From Methanocorpusculum sp. (GTDB taxonomy: Archaea > Halobacteriota > Methanomicrobia > Methanomicrobiales > Methanocorpusculaceae): a stretch of DNA of 40,104 nucleotides. Every line of letters begins with the position of its first letter. Within the stretch, counting starts at the first letter, position 1. Position numbers and translations under genes: made by a program. Location: contig JAFOFB010000021.1 in NCBI GenBank assembly GCA_017387505.1, positions 1-40,104 on the forward strand. Direction: 5' to 3'. Under the pieces are notes generated by a model. That model was not told the DNA's origin, did not search any database, and saw only the letters and a program-made list of their open reading frames with translations. Below are positions 31,967 to 40,104 of this stretch, one piece after another.

Positions 31967-32221
31967 ATGGCAATTGAAACTTTATTCTCAGACGTTGGAG
32001 CACAGGCACTTGGATCCGGACTCGCAGCAATTGGTGCAGGTCTCGCAGTTGGTCTCGCAGGTATCGGTACCGGTGTTGGTGAACAGGGTATCGGAGCAGC
32101 AGCAGTCGGAGCAACCGCAGAAGACCGCGGAATGTTCGGTCTTGCACTTCTCTTCACTGTACTTCCAGAAACCGTCGTCATCTTCGGTCTCGTTATCGCA
32201 CTGCTTATCATGTTCATCTAA
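31967..32221 (+). CDS. atpK: A-type ATP synthase subunit K (c-ring proteolipid)
   Basis: 84 residues, a single hairpin of two helices, so one carboxylate per hairpin. Helix 1 is glycine-rich (GLAAIGAGLAVGLAGIGTG) and helix 2 has the ion-binding glutamate in LLFTVLPETVVIFGLV. A glutamine in helix 1 (VGEQGIG) together with this P-E-T context could permit Na+ as well as H+ coupling, but this cannot be read with confidence. RBS GGAGGA lies 8 bases before the ATG. Confidence 0.95.
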   Translation: MAIETLFSDVGAQALGSGLAAIGAGLAVGLAGIGTGVGEQGIGAAAVGATAEDRGMFGLALLFTVLPETVVIFGLVIALLIMFI

Positions 32222-32236
32222 GCGGAGGCCGCTTAA

Positions 32237-32815
32237 ATGGGACTTGAGGTAGTAGTTGACGAAATCAAAGCGAAAGGCGATGCAAAAGCAGCCGCAATCA
32301 AAGCGGAAGCTGATGCTCAGGTCCAGGCAATCGTCAGTGAAGCCAACCTCCGTGCAGAGGAGATTAAGCTCGCAGCAGAGAAAGACGCTGAAATTCAGGC
32401 TGAGCGTGTTGTTATCCGTGAAGTCGCAAGCGCAAACCTCGTTGTGAAGCGTGACCTCTTAAACGCACAAAAAGAGCTTCTTGACAAAGTCTATACCGCA
32501 GCAGCAGACGAGATTGCAAATCTTCCGGCTGATGTCCACGCAAAGGCAGTACGCGAACTCTTAAAGGAAGCTGCAAAGCAGATTCCGGAAGGAGTTGTCT
32601 ACACCGGCGAGCGTGACGAAGCAGCAGCACAGGCAGCAATCTCTGAGCTTAAGACCCTTTCCGGATTTACGTTTGGCGGAATCACCGCAATTAACGGCGG
32701 TGTAGTTGTTAAAAGCACCGATGGTCAACTCACTCTTGACTTCTCTTACGACACCTTCATGGGCGAAGTATGGGAAGCAAGCCTGAAAGACGCATCGGAA
32801 ATCTTGTTTGGATGA
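32237..32815 (+). CDS. atpE: A-type ATP synthase subunit E (peripheral stalk)
   Basis: 192 residues. The N-terminal ~90 residues are one long charged helix (VVDEIKAKGDAKAAAIKAEADAQVQAI) and the C-terminal half is the globular alpha/beta head with FGGITAINGGVVVKSTDGQLTLDFSYDTFM, diagnostic for subunit E. It partners with subunit H. The symbol follows archaeal usage and is not the bacterial epsilon/c gene. Confidence 0.93.
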   Translation: MGLEVVVDEIKAKGDAKAAAIKAEADAQVQAIVSEANLRAEEIKLAAEKDAEIQAERVVIREVASANLVVKRDLLNAQKELLDKVYTAAADEIANLPADVHAKAVRELLKEAAKQIPEGVVYTGERDEAAAQAAISELKTLSGFTFGGITAINGGVVVKSTDGQLTLDFSYDTFMGEVWEASLKDASEILFG

Positions 32816-32823
32816 GGTAAAAA

Positions 32824-33882
32824 ATGACAGAGGTATCGAGCGGTTCAGCCCCATATATCTATGTTTCAACCCGTATGAGAGTACGGAAGTCGAAGCTTAT
32901 TCCAAGAGAAGAATATCTTCGCATGTTAAACATGGGTCTTCCAGAGTTAACCAGACTCGTGGAAGAAATGGAGTATAAACGCGAAATCGATGAACTTGCA
33001 GCTTCCTTTAGTGGAGTTGACCTCATTGAAAACGCCGTATCCTGGAATCTGGCAAAGGAATACCAGAGAATTATCGCTCTGGCTCCGGGAGAGATGAAAG
33101 GATTTACCCGAGATTACCTTCACAAGTGGGATATTCAAAACATTCTGACTATCCTTCGAGGTAAGCAGCTTGGTCTTTCTGAAGGAAAGATTAAGGCTGT
33201 CCTTGTACCGGCTGGTGCACTTGACGCAGCAGCCTTAGATCGTATGATTGCCGAGTCTTCCGTTGAAAGAGTTGTTGAGACTCTTCCGATTAAAGCAATC
33301 GCTGACATCTTAAGCGAAGGACTTCCGGCAGCTCTCGAATCCCGTTCTTTCGGTGATATCGAGAACGAGTTGTACAAGTATTACTATGCGACGCTTATCA
33401 AAGCGGCACGTGGCGGAATGAAAGGCGGTTTACCGTTCTTAAAGTACGTCATGTTCGAAATCGACATCAAGAACATCAAGAACCTCTTCAGAGTTCGTGC
33501 ACAGGTTTCCAAGGAAGCTGACACCATGGCACTCTGGATTGAAGGTGGAGCATTCAAGCCGGAAGAGCTCGAGCGCTTAACCACTGTTGAGAGCCTTGAT
33601 GAAGTTGTTGATTCACTGAAGAAAAAGGTCAAAGTCGCTGTTCTTGCAGATGCACTTGAAGAGCTTCGTGAGAAGAAGCCGGTCTACGCAATTGAGAGCA
33701 CCTTAACCTCTGCCCAGCTTGGTCAGATGGATAAGATGTCCAAACGCAATCCGTTCTCCATCTCCCCGCTTCTTGTGTACCTTGAACGGAAGAGATATGA
33801 GGTTGCCAACCTCCGTGCCCTTGCCCGCGGTAAGGAGTCCGGACTCAGCGCAGAAATCCTCGAAAAGTATCTGGTGATGTAA
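32824..33882 (+). CDS. atpC: A-type ATP synthase subunit C (central stalk, V-type d)
   Basis: 352 residues, helical, with three repeated pseudo-symmetrical parts seen as [25 protein letters not shown], then [26 protein letters not shown] and a third [29 protein letters not shown]. This subunit caps the c-ring and links it to D/F. ATG 32824 is 8 bases after subunit E. Confidence 0.94.
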   Translation: MTEVSSGSAPYIYVSTRMRVRKSKLIPREEYLRMLNMGLPELTRLVEEMEYKREIDELAASFSGVDLIENAVSWNLAKEYQRIIALAPGEMKGFTRDYLHKWDIQNILTILRGKQLGLSEGKIKAVLVPAGALDAAALDRMIAESSVERVVETLPIKAIADILSEGLPAALESRSFGDIENELYKYYYATLIKAARGGMKGGLPFLKYVMFEIDIKNIKNLFRVRAQVSKEADTMALWIEGGAFKPEELERLTTVESLDEVVDSLKKKVKVAVLADALEELREKKPVYAIESTLTSAQLGQMDKMSKRNPFSISPLLVYLERKRYEVANLRALARGKESGLSAEILEKYLVM

Positions 33883-33883
33883 A

Positions 33884-34186
33884 ATGGAGATTGCAGTAAT
33901 TGGAAAGAAGGAGTTCGTCGTTGGATTCCAGCTTGCTGGTGTTCAGAAGACTTACTCTGCTGAAACTCCGGAAAAACTCGCCGAGACTATCACGAAAGTG
34001 ATCGAGGACGAAAACGTCGGCATCCTTGTCCTTCAGAACGCAGACCTTGAAACGCTTCCGCGTCGTCTGCAGGTAATCATTGAAAACTCCGTCCGCCCGA
34101 CAATTGTCACCCTTGGCGGTCAGGAGGCTGGTCTCTCCCTGAGAGAGCGTATTAAACGTTCGGTGGGTGTTGATCTGTGGAAGTAA
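33884..34186 (+). CDS. atpF: A-type ATP synthase subunit F (central stalk)
   Basis: 100 residues with the CheY-like fold of subunit [21 protein letters not shown], then [21 protein letters not shown] and the C-terminal [14 protein letters not shown], which contacts the catalytic head. One base after subunit C; its end overlaps the start of subunit A. Confidence 0.94.
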   Translation: MEIAVIGKKEFVVGFQLAGVQKTYSAETPEKLAETITKVIEDENVGILVLQNADLETLPRRLQVIIENSVRPTIVTLGGQEAGLSLRERIKRSVGVDLWK

Positions 34187-35922
34187 GTAACAAACCAGGT
34201 ATTCTCAAACGCATTGCAGGACCTGTGGTCACTGCAGTTGACTTTGACGCACACATGTACGATGTCGTCAGAGTCGGTAATGAGCAGCTGATGGGTGAGG
34301 TTATCAAAATCGATGGTGAGGATATCATCATTCAGGTTTACGAGTCAACCTCCGGCATTCGTCCGGGAGAGCCTGTCACAAATACCGGACTTTCGCTCGC
34401 AGTTGAGCTTGGTCCGGGACTGTTAACCAGTATCTACGACGGTATCCAGCGTCCTCTGGAAGTTCTTATCCAGAAGATGGGTAACTTCATTTCCCGTGGT
34501 GTTTCCGCACCAGGTCTCGATCACGAGAAGAAGTGGGAGTTCGTCCCAGTCGTAAAAGTCGGTGATGAAGTAAAGCCGGGACAGGTTTTCGGAACTGTTC
34601 AGGAAACCCGCTCCATTCTGCACAAGATTATGGTTCCGCCAACCGCAAAGGGTGGAAAGGTTACCAAGATCGAAGCAGGTTCCTTCACTGTCGATGAAAT
34701 CGTCATTGAGCTTGACTCTGATGAGAAGTTCCCGATGATCCAGCGCTGGCCGGTTCGTGTCCCGCGTCCGTACGTCGAGAAGCACTCCCCGAGCATTCCG
34801 CTGCTCACCGGTCAGAGAATCTTAGATGGTCTCTTCCCGATTGCAAAGGGCGGAGCAGCAGCAATTCCGGGACCATTCGGATCCGGTAAGACTGTTACTC
34901 AGCAGCAGCTTGCAAAGTGGTCTGATGCTGATATCGTTGTCTACATCGGATGCGGTGAACGCGGAAACGAGATGACTGAAGTTCTGACTGAATTCCCGGA
35001 GCTTATCGACCCGAAGACCGGAAACTCTCTCATGGAGAGAACTACCCTTATCGCAAACACTTCCAACATGCCTGTCGCAGCACGTGAAGCATCTGTTTAC
35101 ACTGGTATTACCATTGCAGAGTACTTCCGTGACATGGGATACGATGTCGCATTAATGGCAGACTCTACTTCCCGCTGGGCAGAAGCAATGCGTGAAATCT
35201 GTTCCCGTCTCGAAGAGATGCCGGGAGAAGAAGGTTATCCGGCATACCTGTCCTCCAGACTTTCCGAGTTCTATGAGCGTGCAGGTTTAGTCGAGCCTCT
35301 CTCTGGTGGAACTGGTTCCGTCTCCGTTATTGGTGCAGTTTCTCCTGCCGGTGGTGACTTCTCTGAGCCGGTTACTCAGAACACCCTGCGTATCGTCAAG
35401 GTTTTCTGGGCACTTGATGCAAGCTTATCCCGTAAGCGTCACTTCCCGGCAATCAACTGGCTGCAGTCCTACTCTTTATACATGGCTCAGCTTGCTGATT
35501 ACTATGATGAGAAGGTCTCTCCGGAATGGAACCCGCTTCGTGCATGGTTCATGGAAGTTCTCCAGAAGGAAGCAGAACTTCAGGAAATCGTTCAGCTCGT
35601 CGGTTCCGATGCACTTCCAGAGAATGAACAGATTACCATCGAAGTTGCACGTATGATCCGTGAACTGTTCTTACAGCAGAATGGTTTCGACCCGGTTGAC
35701 ACTTACTGTGACTTAGACAAGCAGCTTGACATGTTCAAGATGATTAAGACCTACGCAGACCTTGCATACGCTGCACAGGCTGCAGGTGTCTCTCCGGCAC
35801 AGATCTTAGCCATCCAGGCAAAGAACGAGATGCCGCAGATTAAGTTCACTAAGGACTACAAGCCGGTCTTAGACAAGATCTATGCTGACATGGACAAAGA
35901 ATTCAAAGCACTGAGGGCCTAA
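34177..35922 (+). CDS. atpA: A-type ATP synthase subunit A (catalytic)
   Basis: 581 residues, the ATP-binding catalytic subunit. P-loop GPFGSGKT begins near residue 231 in the archaeal form, preceded by the A-specific non-homologous insert (~115-200). Other landmarks are [45 protein letters not shown]. It starts with GTG at 34177, overlapping subunit F by 10 bases, which indicates translational coupling. Confidence 0.97.
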   Translation: MEVSNKPGILKRIAGPVVTAVDFDAHMYDVVRVGNEQLMGEVIKIDGEDIIIQVYESTSGIRPGEPVTNTGLSLAVELGPGLLTSIYDGIQRPLEVLIQKMGNFISRGVSAPGLDHEKKWEFVPVVKVGDEVKPGQVFGTVQETRSILHKIMVPPTAKGGKVTKIEAGSFTVDEIVIELDSDEKFPMIQRWPVRVPRPYVEKHSPSIPLLTGQRILDGLFPIAKGGAAAIPGPFGSGKTVTQQQLAKWSDADIVVYIGCGERGNEMTEVLTEFPELIDPKTGNSLMERTTLIANTSNMPVAAREASVYTGITIAEYFRDMGYDVALMADSTSRWAEAMREICSRLEEMPGEEGYPAYLSSRLSEFYERAGLVEPLSGGTGSVSVIGAVSPAGGDFSEPVTQNTLRIVKVFWALDASLSRKRHFPAINWLQSYSLYMAQLADYYDEKVSPEWNPLRAWFMEVLQKEAELQEIVQLVGSDALPENEQITIEVARMIRELFLQQNGFDPVDTYCDLDKQLDMFKMIKTYADLAYAAQAAGVSPAQILAIQAKNEMPQIKFTKDYKPVLDKIYADMDKEFKALRA

Positions 35923-35924
35923 AT

Positions 35925-37301
35925 ATGAAAGAATATAAGACTGTCTGTAAAATTGCAGGTCCGCTTGTCTTTGTTGAGAAGACTGAGCCGGTCAGCTACG
36001 AAGAACAGGTCTCTCTTGTTCTTCCAGATGGCACCATGAAGCGCGGTAAGGTTCTTGATACTTCCGAGGACCTTGTTGTTGTTCAGTGTTTCGAGTCCAC
36101 CACCGGACTTGGACGTGACACTGGTGTCAGATTCCTTGGTGAGACTTTCAAGATGCCGGTTTCCAAGTCTATGCTTGGACGTATCTTATCCGGCGGAGGA
36201 AAGCCAATCGACGGCGGACCGGAAATCGTTCCGGAGAAGCGTCTCGAGATTAACGGTGCTGCAATCAACCCGTATGCACGTGGTTCCCCGTCTGATTTCA
36301 TCCAGACCGGTATCTCCACCATCGACGGTACTAACACTCTCGTCCGTGGTCAGAAGCTTCCGATCTTCTCCTCTGCAGGTCTGCCGCACAACGATATTGC
36401 ACTGCAGATCGCAAGACAGGCAAAGGTTCCGGGATCCACTGAAGAGTTCGCAGTAGTCTTCGCAGCAATGGGTATCACCCGTGAAGAAGCAAACTCCTAC
36501 ATGGCTGACTTCGAGAGAACCGGTGCACTTGAGCGTGCAGTCGTCTTCTTAAACTTAGCAGACGATCCGGCTGTCGAGCGTACCGTTACTCCGCGTCTCG
36601 CACTCACCACTGCAGAGTACCTTGCATATGAGCTTGGTTACCACGTTCTCGTTATCTTAACCGATATGACCAACTACTGTGAAGCACTGAGACAGATTGG
36701 TGCAGCACGTGAAGAGGTTCCGGGACGTCGTGGTTACCCAGGTTACATGTACACTGACCTTGCAGAAATCTACGAGCGTGCAGGTGTTATCAAGGGTCTG
36801 AAAGGATCTGTTACTCAGATTCCGATCTTAACCATGCCGGGAGACGATATTACTCACCCGATTCCGGACTTAACCGGTTACATTACTGAGGGTCAGATCG
36901 TTATTTCCCCAGAACTTCACCGTAAGGGTATCTACCCGCCAATCAACGTTCTTCCGTCCTTATCCCGTCTGATGAACCTTGGTATCGGTAAGGGCTTAAC
37001 CCGTGACGATCACAAGAAAGTCTCTGATATGCTCTACTCCGGTTACGCAGAAGGTGTTGACCTCCGTGGTCTCGTTGCTATCGTCGGTAAGGATGCACTC
37101 TCTGAGCGTGATCAGAAGTTCTTAGAGTTCGCAGACACTTTCGAGAACCGCTTCGTCCGTCAGGGCGCAGACGAGGACAGATCCATTGCCCAGACTCTCG
37201 ACCTAGGTTGGGATATGTTCCAGGCACTTCCGGAGTCTGAACTTGAGAAGCGTATCGACCGTGATCTGATTAAGACCTATCACCCGAAGTACCGGAAGTG
37301 A
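35925..37301 (+). CDS. atpB: A-type ATP synthase subunit B (non-catalytic)
   Basis: 458 residues, regulatory/nucleotide-binding subunit of the head. It has the B-type features [25 protein letters not shown] and [23 protein letters not shown] with no Walker A lysine loop ([14 protein letters not shown] occupies its place). The gap to subunit A is 2 bases. Confidence 0.97.
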   Translation: MKEYKTVCKIAGPLVFVEKTEPVSYEEQVSLVLPDGTMKRGKVLDTSEDLVVVQCFESTTGLGRDTGVRFLGETFKMPVSKSMLGRILSGGGKPIDGGPEIVPEKRLEINGAAINPYARGSPSDFIQTGISTIDGTNTLVRGQKLPIFSSAGLPHNDIALQIARQAKVPGSTEEFAVVFAAMGITREEANSYMADFERTGALERAVVFLNLADDPAVERTVTPRLALTTAEYLAYELGYHVLVILTDMTNYCEALRQIGAAREEVPGRRGYPGYMYTDLAEIYERAGVIKGLKGSVTQIPILTMPGDDITHPIPDLTGYITEGQIVISPELHRKGIYPPINVLPSLSRLMNLGIGKGLTRDDHKKVSDMLYSGYAEGVDLRGLVAIVGKDALSERDQKFLEFADTFENRFVRQGADEDRSIAQTLDLGWDMFQALPESELEKRIDRDLIKTYHPKYRK

Positions 37302-37307
37302 TCTTCT

Positions 37308-37955
37308 ATGGCGCTTAATGTGAAGCCGACCCGTTCTGAGCTTATCGCGCTGAAAAAGCGTATTAAGCTGTCCGAGCGAGGATATAAGCTTCTGAAAATG
37401 AAGCGCGACGGACTGATCCTTGAGTTCTTCAAGGTATTAGCGGAAGCTAAGGATCTCAAGAATGAGCTTGCTGAAAAGTATGCCCGTGCACAGGAAATGA
37501 TTGCAATCGCAGAAACTGTTGAGGGTACTATCGGTGTCAAGGCGGCAGCTATGGCTGCTTCCGAGAACCCGGAGATTGACTTAAAGAGCAAGAACATTAT
37601 GGGAGTGGTTGTTCCGAAGATCGAGTCGAAGAGTGTGAAGAAGTCTTTAAACGACCGCGGTTATGGTGTCATCGGCACCTCTGCCGCAATCGATGAGGCT
37701 GCAGAAGCATTCGAGGATTTAGTGGAGTGTATTATTCTCTCTGCTGAACTTGAAACGACTATGAAGCGTCTCTTAGATGAGATTGAAGGAACCAAGCGCC
37801 GTGTGAATGCCCTGGAGTTCAAAGTTATTCCGGAGCAGGTTGAGGCACGCAACTTTATTAAGATGCGTTTAGATGAGATGGAGAGAGAAGAACTCACCCG
37901 TCTGAAGAGAACGAAGGGCAAGTCTGCTGCAAAGGAAGCAGCAGAGACTGCATAA
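37308..37955 (+). CDS. atpD: A-type ATP synthase subunit D (central rotor shaft)
   Basis: 215 residues. Subunit D forms the coiled-coil shaft within the A3B3 head. N-terminal NVKPTRSELIALKKRIKLSERGYKLLKMKRDGLILEF and C-terminal RRVNALEFKVIPEQVEARNFIKMRLDEMEREE are characteristic. Last gene of the nine-gene operon; six bases after subunit B, followed by a hairpin. Confidence 0.96.
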   Translation: MALNVKPTRSELIALKKRIKLSERGYKLLKMKRDGLILEFFKVLAEAKDLKNELAEKYARAQEMIAIAETVEGTIGVKAAAMAASENPEIDLKSKNIMGVVVPKIESKSVKKSLNDRGYGVIGTSAAIDEAAEAFEDLVECIILSAELETTMKRLLDEIEGTKRRVNALEFKVIPEQVEARNFIKMRLDEMEREELTRLKRTKGKSAAKEAAETA

Positions 37956-37973
37956 ATACACTAAGGTGTATTT
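37954..37973 (+). terminator. Hairpin after the ATP synthase operon
   Basis: Perfect 8-bp stem AAATACAC (37954-37961) / GTGTATTT (37966-37973) with a TAAG loop. It begins at the atpD stop codon. No T-run follows at once, so it could be an RNA 3' stabiliser rather than a classic terminator. Confidence 0.55.
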
Positions 37974-37985
37974 CGCAGAGTTGGC

Positions 37986-38025
37986 TTGGAACCTCAGGGG
38001 GCTCTATTATGTAGGGTCCCAACCC
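37986..38025. repeat. Second inverted repeat downstream of atpD
   Basis: TTGGAACC near 37986 pairs with GGTCCCAA near 38018 at 7 of 8 positions, with a ~21-base loop including AGGGGG. It follows the atpD hairpin at once and precedes a T-rich stretch (38035-38075). It may be part of a longer 3' UTR or a small RNA. Confidence 0.35.
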
Positions 38026-38143
38026 GTGCCTCTCTTTTAGTATCTTTCTCTTTTGTGATTTTTTGTTTAGTGCTTACGCTGTTGCGTTGGTTATTTTGTA
38101 CTGTAATTTTCTAAAAAAAGTATTAGTTTTTCAGCATTCGCTT

Positions 38144-39004
38144 TTAGTAAGCGTCGCCGATTTTGGTCTCTTCCTGGAAGTCTGCAAGGAGTTTCTTGTA
38201 GACTGGTCCTGGTACACCTGCACCGATGGTTCTGCCGTCGATTTTGACGATTGCGCAGAGTTCTGCTGCAGTTCCAGAGACGATGACTTCGTCTGCGGTG
38301 TAGAGGTCGAAGAGTCCAAGTTCGCAGATTTCGACTTTGATGCCGAGCTTTTCTGCGATGCCTAAGAGTACAAGGCGGGTGATTCCCTTGAGGTTGTTGA
38401 TTGTCGGCGGGGTGAAGAGGACTCCGTCTTTGATTAAGTAGATGTTGTCACCAGAGCCTTCTGCAAGTTTTCCGGTTCTGTCGAGGAAGAGTGCTTCGTC
38501 TCCGCCCTTGTAGTTTGCCTCAATCTTTCCTAAGATGTTGTTTAAGTAGTTTAAGGACTTGATGTTTGGAGGGAGGGAGTCCGGGGTGTTTCTTCTGACA
38601 CAGACAGTAACTCCGGTCATTCCGGTTTCGTAGAGGTCGCCGTACATTACGCCCCATTCGGATGCTGCGCAGATGATGCTTGGCTTCTCGCACTTTCTTG
38701 GGTCAAGTCCCATGGTTCCCTTTCCGCGGGAGATGATTGGGCGGATGTATGCATTCTGGAGGTTGTTCTTTCTTAAGGTTTCCTTGATGATCTCTGCCAT
38801 CTCGTCACGGGTGATTCCCGGCTCTAAGTCGATTGCTTTTGCAGAGTCAAAGAGGCGGTCAACGTGTTCCTTGAGTCTGAATACTTTTCCGTTGTATGCG
38901 CGAATTCCCTCGAAAACACCGTCACCATAGAGGAAGCCGTGGTCAAAGACGGACACGGTTGCCTCTTCTTCAGGTACAAAATTTCCATTGACGTAGACTA
39001 ACAT
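38144..39004 (-). CDS. ilvE: Branched-chain amino-acid aminotransferase
   Basis: 286 residues, class IV PLP aminotransferase. Transfers an amino group to 2-oxo acids to make valine, leucine and isoleucine. Landmarks: [21 protein letters not shown], the catalytic lysine Lys149 in [42 protein letters not shown] and [15 protein letters not shown], ending in the [23 protein letters not shown]-type block. Its length is normal. A TATA-like ATATAG lies about 25 bases before the ATG (39024-39033 area), consistent with a leaderless or short-leader message. Confidence 0.95.
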   Translation of the reverse strand: MLVYVNGNFVPEEEATVSVFDHGFLYGDGVFEGIRAYNGKVFRLKEHVDRLFDSAKAIDLEPGITRDEMAEIIKETLRKNNLQNAYIRPIISRGKGTMGLDPRKCEKPSIICAASEWGVMYGDLYETGMTGVTVCVRRNTPDSLPPNIKSLNYLNNILGKIEANYKGGDEALFLDRTGKLAEGSGDNIYLIKDGVLFTPPTINNLKGITRLVLLGIAEKLGIKVEICELGLFDLYTADEVIVSGTAAELCAIVKIDGRTIGAGVPGPVYKKLLADFQEETKIGDAY

Positions 39005-39058
39005 GCTTTCTATATTTGCTGTTGTGGAATATAGGGTTATCTCATTGTTTTATTCGTT

Positions 39059-39089
39059 GGGCTGAAGCGGATTCATCCGCTGAATGCCC
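39059..39089. repeat. Nested inverted repeat between ilvE and the FKBP gene
   Basis: Inner AGCGGAT (39066-39072) / ATCCGCT (39075-39081) is perfect with a two-base centre; outer GGGC (39059-39062) / GCCC (39086-39089) extends it. It sits centrally in the 174-base divergent promoter region and could bind a dimeric regulator or form a cruciform. Confidence 0.5.
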
Positions 39090-39178
39090 ATCCTGGCGTT
39101 GCGGGGATCTGGGCGTGCAATATTGGTTTTATCTTATTTTACTGAACACTTATCTCCTATCGGGGTAAATAATGAGGT

Positions 39179-39700
39179 ATGAGGAATATTCTTGTCGCAG
39201 TTCTTCTGCTTTTTGCTGTTATCTTATCTGCAGGATGTGTGGCAGAAAAGACGGTCGAAGTTGGGGATGAGGTTTCAGTTTACTATACTCTGAGTTTGGA
39301 TGACGGAACTGTTCAGGAGTCGAATGTTGGTTTGTCTCCTATCTCATTTGTTGTAGGAGATGGTCGGATGGTTTCTGGTTTTGATGCGGCAGTTGTTGGT
39401 ATGAAGGTTGGTGAAACGAAGAAGGTTCGTCTTTCTCCGTCAGAAGCATACGGTGAGATTACTGACGATATGATTCAGAAGATGACAATCATTGAACTTT
39501 TGGAGAAACTTGGTGATGTTCCTTCAGATGGTGATGTATTACTGGTTACAGTCCAGAGTAATGCAGGATATCAGCGTATGTATATGAAGATTTTAGATGT
39601 TGATGAAAAAGAGGGTGTTGTGTCTTTTGTTCTTACCGGGGCAAGATTTGCCGGTGAGTATCTGACATTTGAGATTACACTTGATTCAATTATTAGATAA
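39179..39700 (+). CDS. FKBP-type peptidyl-prolyl isomerase, lipoprotein
   Basis: 173 residues. Lipoprotein signal MRNILVAVLLLFAVILSAGC with Cys20, so it is anchored outside the membrane. The FKBP core follows: VGDEVSVYYTLSLDDGTVQESN, then PISFVVGDGRMVSGFDAAVVGMKVGETKKVRLSPSEAYG, which is the SlyD/FKBP pattern. The second half (~100-173) is the insert-in-flap part and a final strand ending EYLTFEITLDSI. Likely helps folding of secreted proteins. Most archaeal FKBPs are cytoplasmic, so the lipoprotein form is noteworthy. No ribosome site precedes ATG 39179. Confidence 0.85.
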   Translation: MRNILVAVLLLFAVILSAGCVAEKTVEVGDEVSVYYTLSLDDGTVQESNVGLSPISFVVGDGRMVSGFDAAVVGMKVGETKKVRLSPSEAYGEITDDMIQKMTIIELLEKLGDVPSDGDVLLVTVQSNAGYQRMYMKILDVDEKEGVVSFVLTGARFAGEYLTFEITLDSIIR

Positions 39701-39958
39701 TATTCCACTTTCTTTTTTGCGCTTTCTTTTTTTAAGTGTGGTTTTTCAGATATTTTCGTTTTTGATTTTTGCTGCTGTTCAATAGGTTTAGATATGTATA
39801 TTGTGTATTAATTATCTGCCGGTATTCTATCCGGTACAGAACGTTACATTCTTCTGAATGGTTATAGATACAACATTTTTCTCGAAGGGTTTTTGCCTTT
39901 CGGGAAATATGTTCTGTGAAAATAGGGTGATGTTGTTATGTTTTCTCAGGGTTCTGAT
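39701..39958. other. Gap without a supported gene
   Basis: Intergenic stretch between the FKBP gene and the convergent regulator. It has T-rich runs (39709-39735) that could end the FKBP transcript. Short open frames here look like chance; no RNA gene is visible. Confidence 0.35.
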
Positions 39959-40104
39959 TTATTTTCTCATTGCCAGAAGTGTTTTTTCAGACACTTCATA
40001 CCGCAGGCAGTGTCCGTCCCGTTTTCTTTTTAGGATGCCTGCTTTTTCTAATGATGCCAGGTGTCTGTAAAGGGTTCCTTTCTTGATTCCAAGTATCTCT
40101 GATA
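39959..40104 (-). CDS. Winged-helix transcriptional regulator, C-terminal part (partial)
   Basis: The last 47 codons of a minus-strand gene that runs off the right edge; stop TAA at 39959-39961. It reads SEILGIKKGTLYRHLASLEK, then AGILKRKRDGHCLRYEVSEKTLLAM. The segment SEILGI-KKGTLYRHLASLEKAGIL is a helix-turn-helix recognition region and the following RDGHCLRYEVS a wing, as in ArsR/MarR-like archaeal regulators. The target and N-terminus are outside the window. Confidence 0.75.
   Translation of the reverse strand, partial: SEILGIKKGTLYRHLASLEKAGILKRKRDGHCLRYEVSEKTLLAMRK

Overview
The window looks like a chromosome segment of a hydrogenotrophic/formate-using methanogenic archaeon of the Methanomicrobiales, most like Methanocorpusculum. 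This is inferred from a formate transporter of the FdhC type, a complete archaeal A-type ATP synthase operon in the H-I-K-E-C-F-A-B-D order, TATA-like boxes about 25-30 bases before many start codons (leaderless messages), a tRNA without encoded CCA, and a bacterial-type GrpE-DnaK-DnaJ set as found in mesophilic methanogens. The genus is an inference; no marker gene such as mcrA is present.

Layout. 1-141 is the tail of an unrecognised gene, followed by a ThiC-like C-terminal remnant. 0.6-8.8 kb is a molybdenum block: ModABC-type oxyanion importer (minus strand), a molbindin (Mop), then moaA-moaE-moaC-trmO (minus strand, chained by ATGA/TGATG overlaps) divergent from moeA-moaB. The same AT-rich DNA motif (GTAAAyTAwGTTAA) lies before modA, mop and between moaA and moeA, suggesting one molybdate/tungstate-responsive regulon. 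8.8-9.7 kb is a decayed aldo/keto reductase. 9.9-13.4 kb is grpE-dnaK-dnaJ. 13.5-14.9 kb carries a tiny membrane protein, a TRIC-type channel protein and a TetR regulator with a likely operator. Then come tRNA-Gly(GCC), hisD, fdhC and an AMP-forming acyl-CoA synthetase.

19.4-27.9 kb is an accessory island. It begins with a class II Fic protein flanked by four copies of a 28-bp palindrome, then a five-gene cluster of secreted or membrane-anchored surface proteins whose beta-sandwich signatures (VTIP..., YSGSYSDTLTFT) resemble surface proteins of gut Firmicutes. Three of the five have exactly one in-frame stop (TAG, TAA, TAA). The cluster is followed by a decayed IS5-like transposase, a duplicate of the 3' end of one surface gene, a 67-bp palindrome and a lone J-domain protein. 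This is the most unusual part of the window.

28-40 kb returns to core functions: a PutP-type sodium/solute symporter with a hairpin leader, the nine-gene ATP synthase operon, a branched-chain aminotransferase, a lipoprotein FKBP-type isomerase, and the C-terminal part of a winged-helix regulator at the right edge.
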